Shown one piece after another: positions 32,660 through 40,922 of a stretch of DNA of 64,000 bases. Position 1 is the first letter of the stretch; each line of letters begins with the position of its first letter. The stretch is from Planococcus sp. ISL-110 (GTDB lineage Bacteria > Bacillota > Bacilli > Bacillales_A > Planococcaceae). The notes beneath the pieces were generated by a model. It had not been told where the DNA came from. It worked only from the letters and a program-made list of their open reading frames with translations, and ran no database searches. Location of the stretch: assembly GCF_018613575.1 (NCBI RefSeq), contig NZ_JAGGPX010000004.1, positions 62,001 to 126,000 on the forward strand, given 5' to 3'. The position numbers and the translations under genes were made by a program.

Positions 32660-33340
32660 ATGACATTCCCATCACAAGCAAGATACTTGTTGAGCAGCCA
32701 CTCGGTTGCAGTAGACCGCATTCCGCTGCAGCCGCTCAGCCAGGATATTCCCACAATGATTGAAGAATTGAAGCATTGGTGCGGAAGCGACAATGCCAGT
32801 GTGGCGGTATCGTATTTTTTTCGGCAATATGCTCTCTATGTAACTGCCCAATTCAGTCTGCTCTATCAGCATGGCGGTTATTTTTCACTCCACTGGCGCG
32901 AACTGCAATTTGAACAGATCCATAATTACGGCCTGCCTCTTTTACAGGTACATGTAAAGTCGTCCACTTTCAAAAATCTTGAGCCAAACGATAGATTCCA
33001 AGCTTTTCATGAAGTTCTTTATCTGCAAGTGGATGAATTGCTGAATGAATTCAAAAAATACATAAAAATATCTCCCATCACCTGCTGGGAGAATGTCTTA
33101 GGTTCTATCCTATGGTTTTATGCCGGTTTGGAAACCCAAAACCCGAGAAGGGCTGCCCAAGACTTGGAATGGCTTCTGGATTCAAATAAGTGGCAACCGG
33201 TCAAAACCTCATATCTCGCCAATCTGCTTGGCACTGCTTCACTGGAGCAGGCCATCTCGAAGCCCTTGAGAAAAACCTGTTGCCTGTACAAAGAGATGTC
33301 TTCTTTTGATACCTGTACATTTTGTCCCAACCCAAATTAA
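32660..33340 (+). CDS. FhuF-like ferric-siderophore reductase
   Basis: 226 residues. The C-terminus RKTCCLYKEMSSFDTCTFC has the C-C-x10-C-x2-C arrangement that binds the 2Fe-2S cluster in FhuF. The upstream region (HWRELQFEQIHNYGLPLLQV; ITCWENVLGSILWFY) agrees with the IucA/FhuF-type reductase domain. It should release iron from ferric siderophores in the cytoplasm. AAAGAGGTG precedes the ATG. No siderophore transporter is nearby and I saw no Fur box. Confidence 0.78.
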   Translation: MTFPSQARYLLSSHSVAVDRIPLQPLSQDIPTMIEELKHWCGSDNASVAVSYFFRQYALYVTAQFSLLYQHGGYFSLHWRELQFEQIHNYGLPLLQVHVKSSTFKNLEPNDRFQAFHEVLYLQVDELLNEFKKYIKISPITCWENVLGSILWFYAGLETQNPRRAAQDLEWLLDSNKWQPVKTSYLANLLGTASLEQAISKPLRKTCCLYKEMSSFDTCTFCPNPN

Positions 33341-33371
33341 AACACCTCAGCAAAAATGCTGAGGTGTTTGT
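33338..33371. terminator. Bidirectional terminator
   Basis: AAACACCTCAGC-AAAAAT-GCTGAGGTGTTT between convergent genes. Confidence 0.93.
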
Positions 33372-34244
33372 TTATACTTCAAATACTTCGTGCAGGATTT
33401 TTCCGGGATCATTATTCATCAGGTTTTTGTAAACGCAGCTTGTCGGTTTCTTTTGAAGGGATTTAGAGAAAGATTTGGCATGCTCCGCTTCTCCGACTAC
33501 ATGGATTTCTTCCCATTTACGTTCTTTTTTCAACTTTTCTATTTTGCTTCCCATGTCTTTATAGAAGCGTTCAAGATTTTCTTTCAGTCTGTGGTCCAAT
33601 TCATCGACAGGACTTCCACCGCCGCTTCCGCCGATGACTGGGCTATTTCCTCCAGCGGCACCACCGCCGACCGATCCAGCGCCGGAAGTGCCAGTTCTTC
33701 CCTGGATACGGCCCGAGCTGCGTACGCCTTTTTGCTCCGTCCATACTTCCAGCCCAGCATCGAACTCATAAAAGAACTCCTCATTGATAATTCCCATAGA
33801 AGTGTCGATTACACGGATTCCTTTAAAGCCGGGCAAAATGATGCCTGCATAAGGATACGCTTTATACATATAGCGCAACTCTTCCAGAACGGGCTTGGTC
33901 TCCCAGTGAAAACTCGTTTTAACCGGAATCTGGACATAGTGTACGGACCACAAATCTTTATGTGGCGATGCAAAAATAATGACCCCTTTCTGGAGATCAT
34001 TTTGGTTATCTAAAATCTCTTTTTCCACTTTTTTTCTTAAGGTTTTATACGCCTCTATTTCGTTTTCATCATTGGATCCCTTTAAGTATTCGTCTAGCCG
34101 TTTCATGCCATTTTTCAGGTGGATTTTCCATGCACCATTCTGTGCGCTTAAGTCAGCTGGATTTGTATTCAAATAAACACTTAACACGCGACGGTCTGGG
34201 CATTCAAAACTTTTCAATTCCTGGATTTCATCGTATAAGGTCAT
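33372..34244 (-). CDS. VLRF1/aeRF1-like release-factor-type protein
   Basis: 290 residues. N-terminal PDRRVLSVYLNTNPADLSAQNGAWKIHLKNGMKRL and GVIIFASPHKDLWSVHYVQIPVKTSFHWETKPVLEEL match the bacterial eRF1-related family (baeRF/VLRF1) described in Bacillales. A glycine-serine linker (about 178-213, many GG/SG) separates this from a helical C-terminal part ending in SCVYKNLMNNDPGKILHEVFEV. Family members are thought to act at the ribosome; role unproven. A clear sigma-B-type promoter lies upstream. Confidence 0.75.
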   Translation of the reverse strand: MTLYDEIQELKSFECPDRRVLSVYLNTNPADLSAQNGAWKIHLKNGMKRLDEYLKGSNDENEIEAYKTLRKKVEKEILDNQNDLQKGVIIFASPHKDLWSVHYVQIPVKTSFHWETKPVLEELRYMYKAYPYAGIILPGFKGIRVIDTSMGIINEEFFYEFDAGLEVWTEQKGVRSSGRIQGRTGTSGAGSVGGGAAGGNSPVIGGSGGGSPVDELDHRLKENLERFYKDMGSKIEKLKKERKWEEIHVVGEAEHAKSFSKSLQKKPTSCVYKNLMNNDPGKILHEVFEV

Positions 34245-34284
34245 TTAATCATCATCCTCCTTGTATTCCATCCTTGTTATCTGA

Positions 34285-34309
34285 TTACCCCTATGAATTT
34301 TATTTAAAC
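34285..34309 (-). promoter_or_regulatory. Sigma-B-like promoter of the VLRF1 gene
   Basis: Minus strand GTTTAA (34304-34309), 13 bases, GGGTAA (34285-34290). Confidence 0.72.
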
Positions 34310-34337
34310 GAATCTTCTGAATGATTATCAGAACTAC

Positions 34338-34362
34338 GTTTAAAATCTACAGCCTGTGGTAA
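34338..34362 (+). promoter_or_regulatory. Sigma-B-like promoter of the DUF3243 gene
   Basis: GTTTAA, 13 bases, TGGTAA (or 14 bases, GGTAAA), about 45 bases before the start codon. It is arranged divergently from the previous sigma-B-like promoter. Confidence 0.5.
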
Positions 34363-34404
34363 ATAAAGAGTACGATAAAAATTTTGAAGGAGCGTGTTAA
34401 GGAC

Positions 34405-34716
34405 ATGGAAAACATCAACAAACAGGTTGAAGATAAACTTAAAAATACAGATGATAAGAAAAAAGAACAAATTTTAGCAGACTTCTCCGTTTTCATTAAT
34501 TATTTAGGAGACAAAGTAGAAATCGGCGAGAAAATGGGCTTAAGTGAAGAGCGCATAGCACAGTTGGCTGAAAAAGTAGCAGCTTACTTAGCGAAAAAAG
34601 AGGATCCAAAGAATAGCGAAGAGTATTTATTACACCGTTTATGGCAGGTTGGCGATAAAGAACAACAACATATGCTGGCACACATGCTGGTGAAATTAGC
34701 GAAAGATCAAAACTGA
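34405..34716 (+). CDS. DUF3243 family protein
   Basis: 103 residues: ILADFSVFINYLGDKVEIGEKMGLSEERIAQLAEKVAAYLAKKEDPKNSEEYLLHRLWQVGDKEQQHMLAHMLVKLAK follows the DUF3243 pattern (compare YmfJ). Soluble helical protein of unknown function. The ATG at 34405 is preceded by TTAAGGA (close) and AAGGAG (distant); the upstream TTG at 34384 overlaps the latter. Confidence 0.82.
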   Translation: MENINKQVEDKLKNTDDKKKEQILADFSVFINYLGDKVEIGEKMGLSEERIAQLAEKVAAYLAKKEDPKNSEEYLLHRLWQVGDKEQQHMLAHMLVKLAKDQN

Positions 34717-34723
34717 TTATAAA

Positions 34724-34757
34724 CAAAAGGCCTTCCTCAATGGGAAGGCCTTTTTTC
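34724..34757. terminator. Bidirectional terminator
   Basis: AAAAGGCCTTCC-TCAAT-GGGAAGGCCTTTTTT; it overlaps the 3' end of the convergent MFS gene. Confidence 0.92.
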
Positions 34758-36005
34758 GTACAGATGGAACATGAACAGGTAGATAAAGCCACTGGCCAGT
34801 GCAAGCAGACCCAAAAGGCCAAACGTCCATCCAAAACCAAACCAGGCTGTCATTGGTATGGAGACCGGCGCAATCATCCGGCCAATCGTGTACCGTAAAC
34901 TGGCAGCAGCAAAATATTGGCCGCGCATATCTTCTGGCGCGAGTTTGGAAATGAAGTTTTGCTGGAGCCCGACAACCATCAACTCCGCAAAAGTGAATAC
35001 TGCCATAGCGACAACAAACATCCAGAACCATGAAGTCAACGGGAAGAGCCACATCGCTAATCCGTAAAAAGCGGCAGAAGTGAAGAAAACCCATTTTTCC
35101 GGAAATTTGGTCATCCATCTGGTAATCACTACTGTCAGCAAAGCTACAAACAATCCGTTCTCAGCTAACAGGATACCAAAGGAAGTTTCCCCCGTGACGG
35201 ACCACTCCCGACCAAAAAGAGAGGCCACCGTTTGGCTGTCAATCGTTTCTTTCAAATAGATCGGAATCAACAGATCCAATTGCATAAAGGTCTGTGCCCC
35301 CAAAATTCCCGCAATAATGAACAACAGGAATAATCGATCCTTAAAAATTAAACCGTATTCCTTGAATTGTTTCGAAACCGCGCCCACCCAGCCTGTCGCT
35401 GCCTGTGACTGCCATTTGTCCACCATAACCTGTGACAAGGTTTCTCTTGTCAGCAATCTCAGAACCAAGCCCAGCAGCATGGAAATCACCGTAACTGCCA
35501 ACAGCAGCTCAAAGCGGTAAGAAAAGAACAGCACTGCGCCGAAAAGTGGACCTACTACAACGGCAATATTCAAAGTCGTATAAAAAATAGCAAAGACATC
35601 GCTGCGGTATTTTTCCGGTACTACGTCCGCAATCATTGCCTGGCTCGCCGGCCAATAGAGGGATCCGCACATTCCAGCAAGTGTAAACGCAACAAACCCG
35701 AGTTCGGGGGATTGCAGCCATGGAGAGTTGGCAAAGGCGAACAATAAAAACGCAAAGCCTTGTGCAATAGAAGCCAAAACCAGCATCCGCCTGCGCCCGA
35801 AACGATCCGCACAGTAACCACCGACCAGGTTTGAAGCGACAGAAAACACCTGGGAGATAACCAGCAGCAGTCCCGCCGTCCCTTTGCCGAACTCTTCAGC
35901 AAAGTAAATCGCTAAAAACGGGAATACCATCCAATAACTTGTATTCATAAAAAACTCGCCTATCAGACGAACTTTTAAACTTCGATCCCAATCCCTCAGT
36001 CTCAT
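34737..36005 (-). CDS. MFS transporter
   Basis: 422 residues with 12 predicted membrane helices. The MFS loop 2-3 motif GGYCADRFGRRRM (about 63-75) and the SQAMIADVVPEKYRSDVFA stretch mark the drug/metabolite exporter group. RLRDWDRSLKVRLIGEFFMNTSYWMVFPFLAIYFA at the N-terminus is typical of Bacillales YttB-like proteins. Substrate unknown. The ATG overlaps nothing and has only a modest purine-rich site. Confidence 0.87.
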   Translation of the reverse strand: MRLRDWDRSLKVRLIGEFFMNTSYWMVFPFLAIYFAEEFGKGTAGLLLVISQVFSVASNLVGGYCADRFGRRRMLVLASIAQGFAFLLFAFANSPWLQSPELGFVAFTLAGMCGSLYWPASQAMIADVVPEKYRSDVFAIFYTTLNIAVVVGPLFGAVLFFSYRFELLLAVTVISMLLGLVLRLLTRETLSQVMVDKWQSQAATGWVGAVSKQFKEYGLIFKDRLFLLFIIAGILGAQTFMQLDLLIPIYLKETIDSQTVASLFGREWSVTGETSFGILLAENGLFVALLTVVITRWMTKFPEKWVFFTSAAFYGLAMWLFPLTSWFWMFVVAMAVFTFAELMVVGLQQNFISKLAPEDMRGQYFAAASLRYTIGRMIAPVSIPMTAWFGFGWTFGLLGLLALASGFIYLFMFHLYEKRPSH

Positions 36006-36057
36006 TCCCTTTTCCTCGCGTTCTCCTATATGTCACATCTGTATCATCACAGAGGCG

Positions 36058-38184
36058 CTACTCGATAATTTCCAATAACCTATAGCTCAAACAAATATCA
36101 ATCATCAAGTCTTTACGCTCTTTTTCGAATTGGATAGAAATTCGTTCTTTGTCTCGCTCAACGATTTTTCCTGCACCAAAAACACGATGCCGGACCTGTA
36201 CGCCTTCATGCAGTGCATCTTCCGAATCGATGGCATTCGGATTATCGGGCACCTTTACTTTAACGGGTGTTTTTACAGTAGCCCGTTGTGGTTTGACCTG
36301 TCGTTTTTCGGGAACAATCAAATCGCGCACTTCGTCCACAAAACGGGACTCGCTGTCATAGCCGATCAGTTCCAAATGGCTTTTAGCCCTTGTCATCCCT
36401 ACATAGAACAGACGGCGCGCTTCTTCCAGGGCATCTGGTGTTTCCACATCTTCTTCTGTCGGAATGATACCTTCTACTAAATCAATCATATATACCCGCT
36501 CAAATTCCAGACCCTTAGAGCTGTGTAACGTCGATAAGGTCAGCATGTCATCCGTTTTTTCAACCTTTGCCTGCTGTGTCACTTGTTCCAGCAGTTTCAG
36601 CCGCTTTGCAAAAGCCGTCATGGATTCCAGCGGCTCCGCGATTTGTTCCAAAGTCGTTAAGATCTGTGCCAAATAAGTCATTTTCATACCGAACTTCTCG
36701 GCGCGGCTTGAGAGCATCTGGTCATAGCCCATTTCTCCCCGGATGGTTCGGATGACTTTCAGCGGTTTCATGCCACTCAATGCTTGGAACCATTTTTTCT
36801 GTTCAGCCAAAATCTTAATTTGGTAATCTTTTAAAGTGATATTCAAATTGATTTCATCAAAAGCAGGCTTTTCTGTGGGCTTCATTCGGCTCAACATTTT
36901 CAGTTGGCTGCCCGACCAATAGGCATTGGTTTTAGAAGCGACTTTCGAATAAATATCAATGCGCTCCGGCTTCAAGCTGAAACGCATGAAGTTCAACATA
37001 TCTTCTACAATCCAATGTGAGAAAAAGCGGTTATCCGAGTCTTTCATGTAAAAAGGAATGCCTAAGCGCTCAAGTTCGCTCATCAGCAAAGTGGAAGACG
37101 AGTTATTGCGGTATAGAATGGCTACATTTCCGTATTCAGTCAATTCCTTAAGCTCTTTCATGACGTATTTGAACTGTGCTTCTTCTGATCCCAAGCGTTT
37201 CAAAACGATCGGATTGCCTTCTGGCTGCTTGGTGAACATGTTTTTGTCATGGCGTTTTTTATTGGTCTTGATGAATTGGTTAGCAGTATGGACAATGTTC
37301 TGGGAAGAGCGGTAATTGCGCTCCATTTTCATGATATACGCATCAGGATAGACCGTTCTGAACTTCAGCAGATAAGTGGGTTCAGCAGCTCTCCACGTAT
37401 AGATCGACTGGTCATCGTCGGCCACTACGCAGAGATTTTGATGGCGGGCCACCAGCTTTTCCACAATGGCATGCTGAATCAGCGATGTATCCTGGCTTTC
37501 ATCAGTCATGATGTAATCCCACCGCCCCTGGTACTTTGCTAATAGGCTTTTGTCCTTTTCCAGCGCCTCATAGGCAAGTGATAACATATCATCAAAATCA
37601 ACTAACCTTACGTCATAGTTTTCTTTGAAGGCTTCATAGGTTTTCAGAATTTCGATAGCACCTGGAAACGGCTCTTTCGACTTGGCCAATTGTTTTCGTG
37701 GCAGCATTTTGTTTTTGACAAAGCTGATGAATGAAGTCAATTCCTCCAATTGATCGTCGGTGATCGGCTCGTCATTTTCCGTTTGGTACATTTCTCGGAG
37801 CAGTTTTTTCTTATGAAGACCATTTGTCTCGCTTCCTTCAATCATGACGTAACGTGATCCTGAAAAATAATCGCGTGTGATCTGAAAAGCTAAGCTGTGG
37901 ATGGTCGAAAAATCGATGGGCTGGAGTGATGGGAAAAACCGCTTGTAGCGCTCGAGCATATCGTTAGCGGACGCTTTGCTGAAAGTGATGGCTTTGATTC
38001 GCTGAGGCGAGACGCCTTTTTCTTCAATCAGGTAACCGATGCGCATAATCATCGTAGTTGTTTTCCCGGAACCGGGACATGCCAACAGCAGCAAAGGGCC
38101 TTCTGTGCGCTCTACTGCTTTTCGCTGTATTTTATTTAATTGAACTCCAAGTTCCTGCTTTTTTCGTTCAAAGAATTGGCTCAT
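36058..38184 (-). CDS. UvrD/PcrA-type SF1 DNA helicase
   Basis: 708 residues. Walker A LLACPGSGKTTTM (about 34-46), ITFSKASANDM (motif Ia), DESQDTSLIQH-type Walker B, VADDDQSIYTWRAA (motif III), RNYRSSQNIV (IV), TLHSSKGLEFERVY (V) and YVGMTRAKSHL (VI). A C-terminal basic region ends in a Tudor-like segment (GVQVRHRVFGAGKIVERDKERISIQF), as in PcrA. 3'-5' helicase for repair or replication-conflict resolution. It is shorter than and different from canonical PcrA, so probably the YjcD-like paralogue. ATG at 38184 with GGAG upstream; the in-frame start at 38202 lies inside that site. Confidence 0.9.
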   Translation of the reverse strand: MSQFFERKKQELGVQLNKIQRKAVERTEGPLLLLACPGSGKTTTMIMRIGYLIEEKGVSPQRIKAITFSKASANDMLERYKRFFPSLQPIDFSTIHSLAFQITRDYFSGSRYVMIEGSETNGLHKKKLLREMYQTENDEPITDDQLEELTSFISFVKNKMLPRKQLAKSKEPFPGAIEILKTYEAFKENYDVRLVDFDDMLSLAYEALEKDKSLLAKYQGRWDYIMTDESQDTSLIQHAIVEKLVARHQNLCVVADDDQSIYTWRAAEPTYLLKFRTVYPDAYIMKMERNYRSSQNIVHTANQFIKTNKKRHDKNMFTKQPEGNPIVLKRLGSEEAQFKYVMKELKELTEYGNVAILYRNNSSSTLLMSELERLGIPFYMKDSDNRFFSHWIVEDMLNFMRFSLKPERIDIYSKVASKTNAYWSGSQLKMLSRMKPTEKPAFDEINLNITLKDYQIKILAEQKKWFQALSGMKPLKVIRTIRGEMGYDQMLSSRAEKFGMKMTYLAQILTTLEQIAEPLESMTAFAKRLKLLEQVTQQAKVEKTDDMLTLSTLHSSKGLEFERVYMIDLVEGIIPTEEDVETPDALEEARRLFYVGMTRAKSHLELIGYDSESRFVDEVRDLIVPEKRQVKPQRATVKTPVKVKVPDNPNAIDSEDALHEGVQVRHRVFGAGKIVERDKERISIQFEKERKDLMIDICLSYRLLEIIE

Positions 38185-38224
38185 TATGAGGGGCTCCTTC
38201 ATTTTTCAATATCCCTATATTAAC

Positions 38225-38260
38225 ATAAAAACGAACCCGTTTTAATGGGTTCGTTTTTAT
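38225..38260. terminator. Hairpin with T- and A-runs upstream of the helicase gene
   Basis: AAAAACGAACCC-GTTTTAAT-GGGTTCGTTTTTAT. It lies just upstream of the helicase gene; leftward it ends any transcript coming from the repeat region. Confidence 0.8.
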
Positions 38261-38329
38261 TCAAATCAAACCAATAAAAAAATTTTCATTGGCATGTTTT
38301 TATTTTCGAGGCTACGGTTGGCTACGGTT

Positions 38330-38712
38330 GCCTCCGCTTTTCTTTTTGTCTGGACTCCAGCGCCTAGCTCTTCGGGTCATAAGTCAACCCAGCTGTGCGG
38401 CAAAGAACGCCACCCTGCTGATCTGCCTTATGCCTGTCAGAGCTGGACAGCCGCTTCCGCTTTTCTTTATCCAGACTCCAGCGCCTAGCTCTTCGGGATG
38501 TAAGCCACTCTGGCTGTGCGGCTGAGAACATGCCGCTTCGCCAGATCGTCTTACACCTGTCAGAGCTGGACAGCCGCTTCCGCTTTTCTTTGTCCAGACT
38601 CCAGCGCCTAGCTCTTCGGGTCATAAGTCAACCCAGCTGTGCGGCAAAGAACGCCACCCTGCTGATCTGCCTTATGCCTGTCAGAGCTGGACAGCCGCTT
38701 CCGCTTTTCTTT
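38330..38712 (+). repeat. Three tandem copies of the structured repeat
   Basis: Units begin near 38348, 38469 and 38592 (periods 121 and 123 bases). Units 1 and 3 have CATAAG/CTTATG arms; unit 2 has TGTAAG/CTTACA and GCGGC/GCCGC, so pairing is kept while sequence changes. All share AGCTCTTCGGG/CAGAGCT outer arms and the GCTTCCGCTTTTCTTT linker. The array runs up to the stop codon of the next gene. Apparent open frames inside it are not genes. Confidence 0.92.
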
Positions 38713-39239
38713 TAAATAAAGTTTTTTTCATCTGGCTTGCTGATTGGGTCGGCGTTGCGTTTATCTTTTCTGAATGCCGGATCTTCATAATGCCGGTTAT
38801 CCAATTCGACTGCTTTTTCTTCCCGTTCTTCTTCTATCGAACGCGGACCTTCCGACTCAAGCTTTTCGTTTTGAATCGCCGTCTTTTCGTCTTCAGGTAA
38901 TTCAAATGCATCCTGTGCATCTTTGTTGACATATAGCAATAGCTTGCCATCCTGTACATCCCGGTAATAGTGCTCGGACTCATTTTCATCGATGCCCATA
39001 TTCAAAAAGGTTTGATGAACCCTTTCATCTCCAGTCAAAAATGTGGCGAACCGATCAGCCCATCCGCCTTCCGATACATGTACCTCGACATCCGTTTTGC
39101 CTTTTACAAGAGACAGTTGGTCATCGGACTTGGCCATTATATACATGTCTTTTTCCAAATAGCCGTCTTTTTTCAGCTCTTCGATTTTCTTCAGAACAAC
39201 TTCCTGTGTCTCATAGATTTCGATAAATCGATTTGGCAT
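38712..39239 (-). CDS. YflT-like general stress protein
   Basis: 175 residues. The N-terminal half (MPNRFIEIYETQEVVLKKIEELKKDGYLEKDMYIMAKSDDQLSLVKGKTDVEV...HYYRDVQDGKLLLYVN) is the heat-induced stress protein YflT domain. The rest is a charged, low-complexity tail (KLESEGPRSIEEEREEKAVELDN). The same N-terminal domain begins the protein encoded at 39713-40810. Expression under general stress is supported by a sigma-B-like promoter at 39272-39297. Confidence 0.8.
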   Translation of the reverse strand: MPNRFIEIYETQEVVLKKIEELKKDGYLEKDMYIMAKSDDQLSLVKGKTDVEVHVSEGGWADRFATFLTGDERVHQTFLNMGIDENESEHYYRDVQDGKLLLYVNKDAQDAFELPEDEKTAIQNEKLESEGPRSIEEEREEKAVELDNRHYEDPAFRKDKRNADPISKPDEKNFI

Positions 39240-39271
39240 TATGATCTCTCCTTAAAAGGGGTTACTGTATT

Positions 39272-39297
39272 TTACCCTTCTGCTGGAAGCTCGAAAC
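39272..39297 (-). promoter_or_regulatory. Sigma-B-like promoter of the YflT-like gene
   Basis: Minus strand GTTTCG (39292-39297), 14 bases, GGGTAA (39272-39277). Confidence 0.6.
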
Positions 39298-39302
39298 ACT
39301 GC

Positions 39303-39503
39303 TTACTTTCCCGAAAGAATCTCACAGACACGCCCAACCTGCCCGTCTTGCAATCGTACTTTGATGCCGTGCGGATGGGTAGCGGAGTTTGTCAACAAGT
39401 CCTTGACTACGCCATGGGTCTTCTTTCCAGAACGCTGATCCTGCTTTAAGATTACATTTACTTCAATCCCCGGCTTCACGTCGCTTCTTTTTTTACCGTC
39501 CAT
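39303..39503 (-). CDS. YwbE family protein
   Basis: 66 residues: RSDVKPGIEVNVILKQDQRSGKKTHGVVKDLLTNSATHPHGIKVRLQDGQVGRVCEIL is the complete YwbE domain, a small basic beta-barrel-like protein of unknown function. AAGGGGAG precedes the ATG. Monocistronic. Confidence 0.9.
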   Translation of the reverse strand: MDGKKRSDVKPGIEVNVILKQDQRSGKKTHGVVKDLLTNSATHPHGIKVRLQDGQVGRVCEILSGK

Positions 39504-39666
39504 GCTTATCTCCCCTTACTTTTCTTTTCTCTACTATACGCTATTCTTTCCGGCCGGACAAAAAATACTCAAATTCAAAAACAATTGAAGAAAAGACCGC
39601 TATTCATCGTTTCATTTAGCTCAACCGCTTGCCAAGCAGAATTTTTCAAGAGGCTTTTTCTCAAAA

Positions 39667-39699
39667 CAAAAAAGGTGAGGATTGCTCCCCACCTCACTC
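39667..39699 (-). terminator. Terminator of the YsnF-like gene
   Basis: Leftward AGGTGGGG-AGCAAT-CCTCACCT followed by T5. Confidence 0.82.
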
Positions 39700-39712
39700 T
39701 GCATTTTACTGA

Positions 39713-40810
39713 TTATAAACGGTCGCGATCTGTGCGATCTTTCCGGCTCAACTTGTCGTCTGTTGAATTGGTGTCTTCATCAATATCCGCTTCTTCATGG
39801 CGGACGGTTTCGTTGACAGTTTCCGTATCCTGTACTTTGCGCTTTCCAACTACAATCTCCTCAGCCACAACGTCTTTTTTCGTAACTTCGACGCGTTCTT
39901 CTGATACCGGTATGTGGATATTTTCGCCTTCCTGATAAGCATCTCCAGTCGACCCAGAATCCTTATCGAAGGAATTCCCTGTTGTTTCTTCATTTACAGG
40001 ACGGCGTTCCACGTATACTTCTTCACGTTCCACCGGCACTTCGATTGATTGATTTTCCTCAACAACATGTTTTCCAACATTGACTTCACCAGTCTGCACA
40101 CGCTCTTTATCGACATTCAATCGTTCTTCATGCAGACGAATTTTTTCTTCGTCGGTGTCTGTACGGTTCAGGTCTCTGTCCTTATCTTCAAACCGATCTG
40201 TACGATTTTTATCTTCAACCGTACGGTCAGATCCAAGCCCAAAGCCTGTGCCCGAATCTTTTCCGACACCTGCTGTTTCTGTTGTATCACTGCTTAATGT
40301 ATCGTCTTTTTTATTGTAATAAACATCGTTTTCAGCATTTGTGTCTACTGTCAGGCCATCTTTGGCTACAGCTTCGTCATCCATATGGCTTCTGCTGCTT
40401 CCTACTCCAGCTGCCCCCATTGTACCTGCCGCATTACTTGTTGAAGTGTTGTCATACGGTGCTTTGCCTTCGTAGTTCGCACCATACTCACGGTCTACGA
40501 ACAATAAGATTTTACCGTTCTGTACTTCGTTGTAGTAACGGTCAGCTTCTGCTTCGTCTACACCCATTCCTGAGAATGCTTCACGTGATGACTCGTTTCC
40601 TGATAGGAAGCCCATAAACTTATCCATCCAGTTTCCTTCAGATGATTTGTAATCCACATCTGTCCGTCCCCGTACCATTGAAATTTGATCTTTATCCCGT
40701 GCCATAACATACATATCATCTTCACTTGAACCTTGAGCTTTCATTTCTTCTATTTTCTTCAATACTTCCGTTTCACTATCGAACGTTCCCATAAATTTAT
40801 TGTTGGCCAT
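39713..40810 (-). CDS. YsnF/DUF2382 stress protein with YflT N-terminus
   Basis: 365 residues. YflT-like domain at about 1-105 (MGTFDSETEVLKKIEEMKAQGSSEDDMYVMARD...DRYYNEVQNGKILLFVD), a long charged and probably disordered linker (110-225, with SDTTETAGVGKDS and DRTDRFEDKDRDL), then the YsnF/AvaK domain DUF2382 (about 226-345: EEKIRLHEERLNVDKERVQTGEVNVGKHVV...IPVEREEVYVERRPV). Stress protein of unknown action. A textbook sigma-B promoter lies upstream. Confidence 0.85.
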   Translation of the reverse strand: MANNKFMGTFDSETEVLKKIEEMKAQGSSEDDMYVMARDKDQISMVRGRTDVDYKSSEGNWMDKFMGFLSGNESSREAFSGMGVDEAEADRYYNEVQNGKILLFVDREYGANYEGKAPYDNTSTSNAAGTMGAAGVGSSRSHMDDEAVAKDGLTVDTNAENDVYYNKKDDTLSSDTTETAGVGKDSGTGFGLGSDRTVEDKNRTDRFEDKDRDLNRTDTDEEKIRLHEERLNVDKERVQTGEVNVGKHVVEENQSIEVPVEREEVYVERRPVNEETTGNSFDKDSGSTGDAYQEGENIHIPVSEERVEVTKKDVVAEEIVVGKRKVQDTETVNETVRHEEADIDEDTNSTDDKLSRKDRTDRDRL

Positions 40811-40853
40811 TTTCTATTCCTCCAATTTTTTTAATGGTTGCTTAGTTTAGAAA

Positions 40854-40878
40854 ATACCCGACATATCTTTTCTTAAAC
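40854..40878 (-). promoter_or_regulatory. Sigma-B promoter of the YsnF-like gene
   Basis: Minus strand GTTTAA (40873-40878), 13 bases, GGGTAT (40854-40859): a perfect match to the consensus. Confidence 0.82.
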
Positions 40879-40922
40879 ATCATGAACTTTTTAAGATTTG
40901 ATTTCCCTGATTTTTTTACTCA

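Noticed and set aside
38289-38715. Several short open frames on both strands at 38.3-38.7 kb
   Set aside because: They are products of the same tandem repeat and share its sequence; no start signals.
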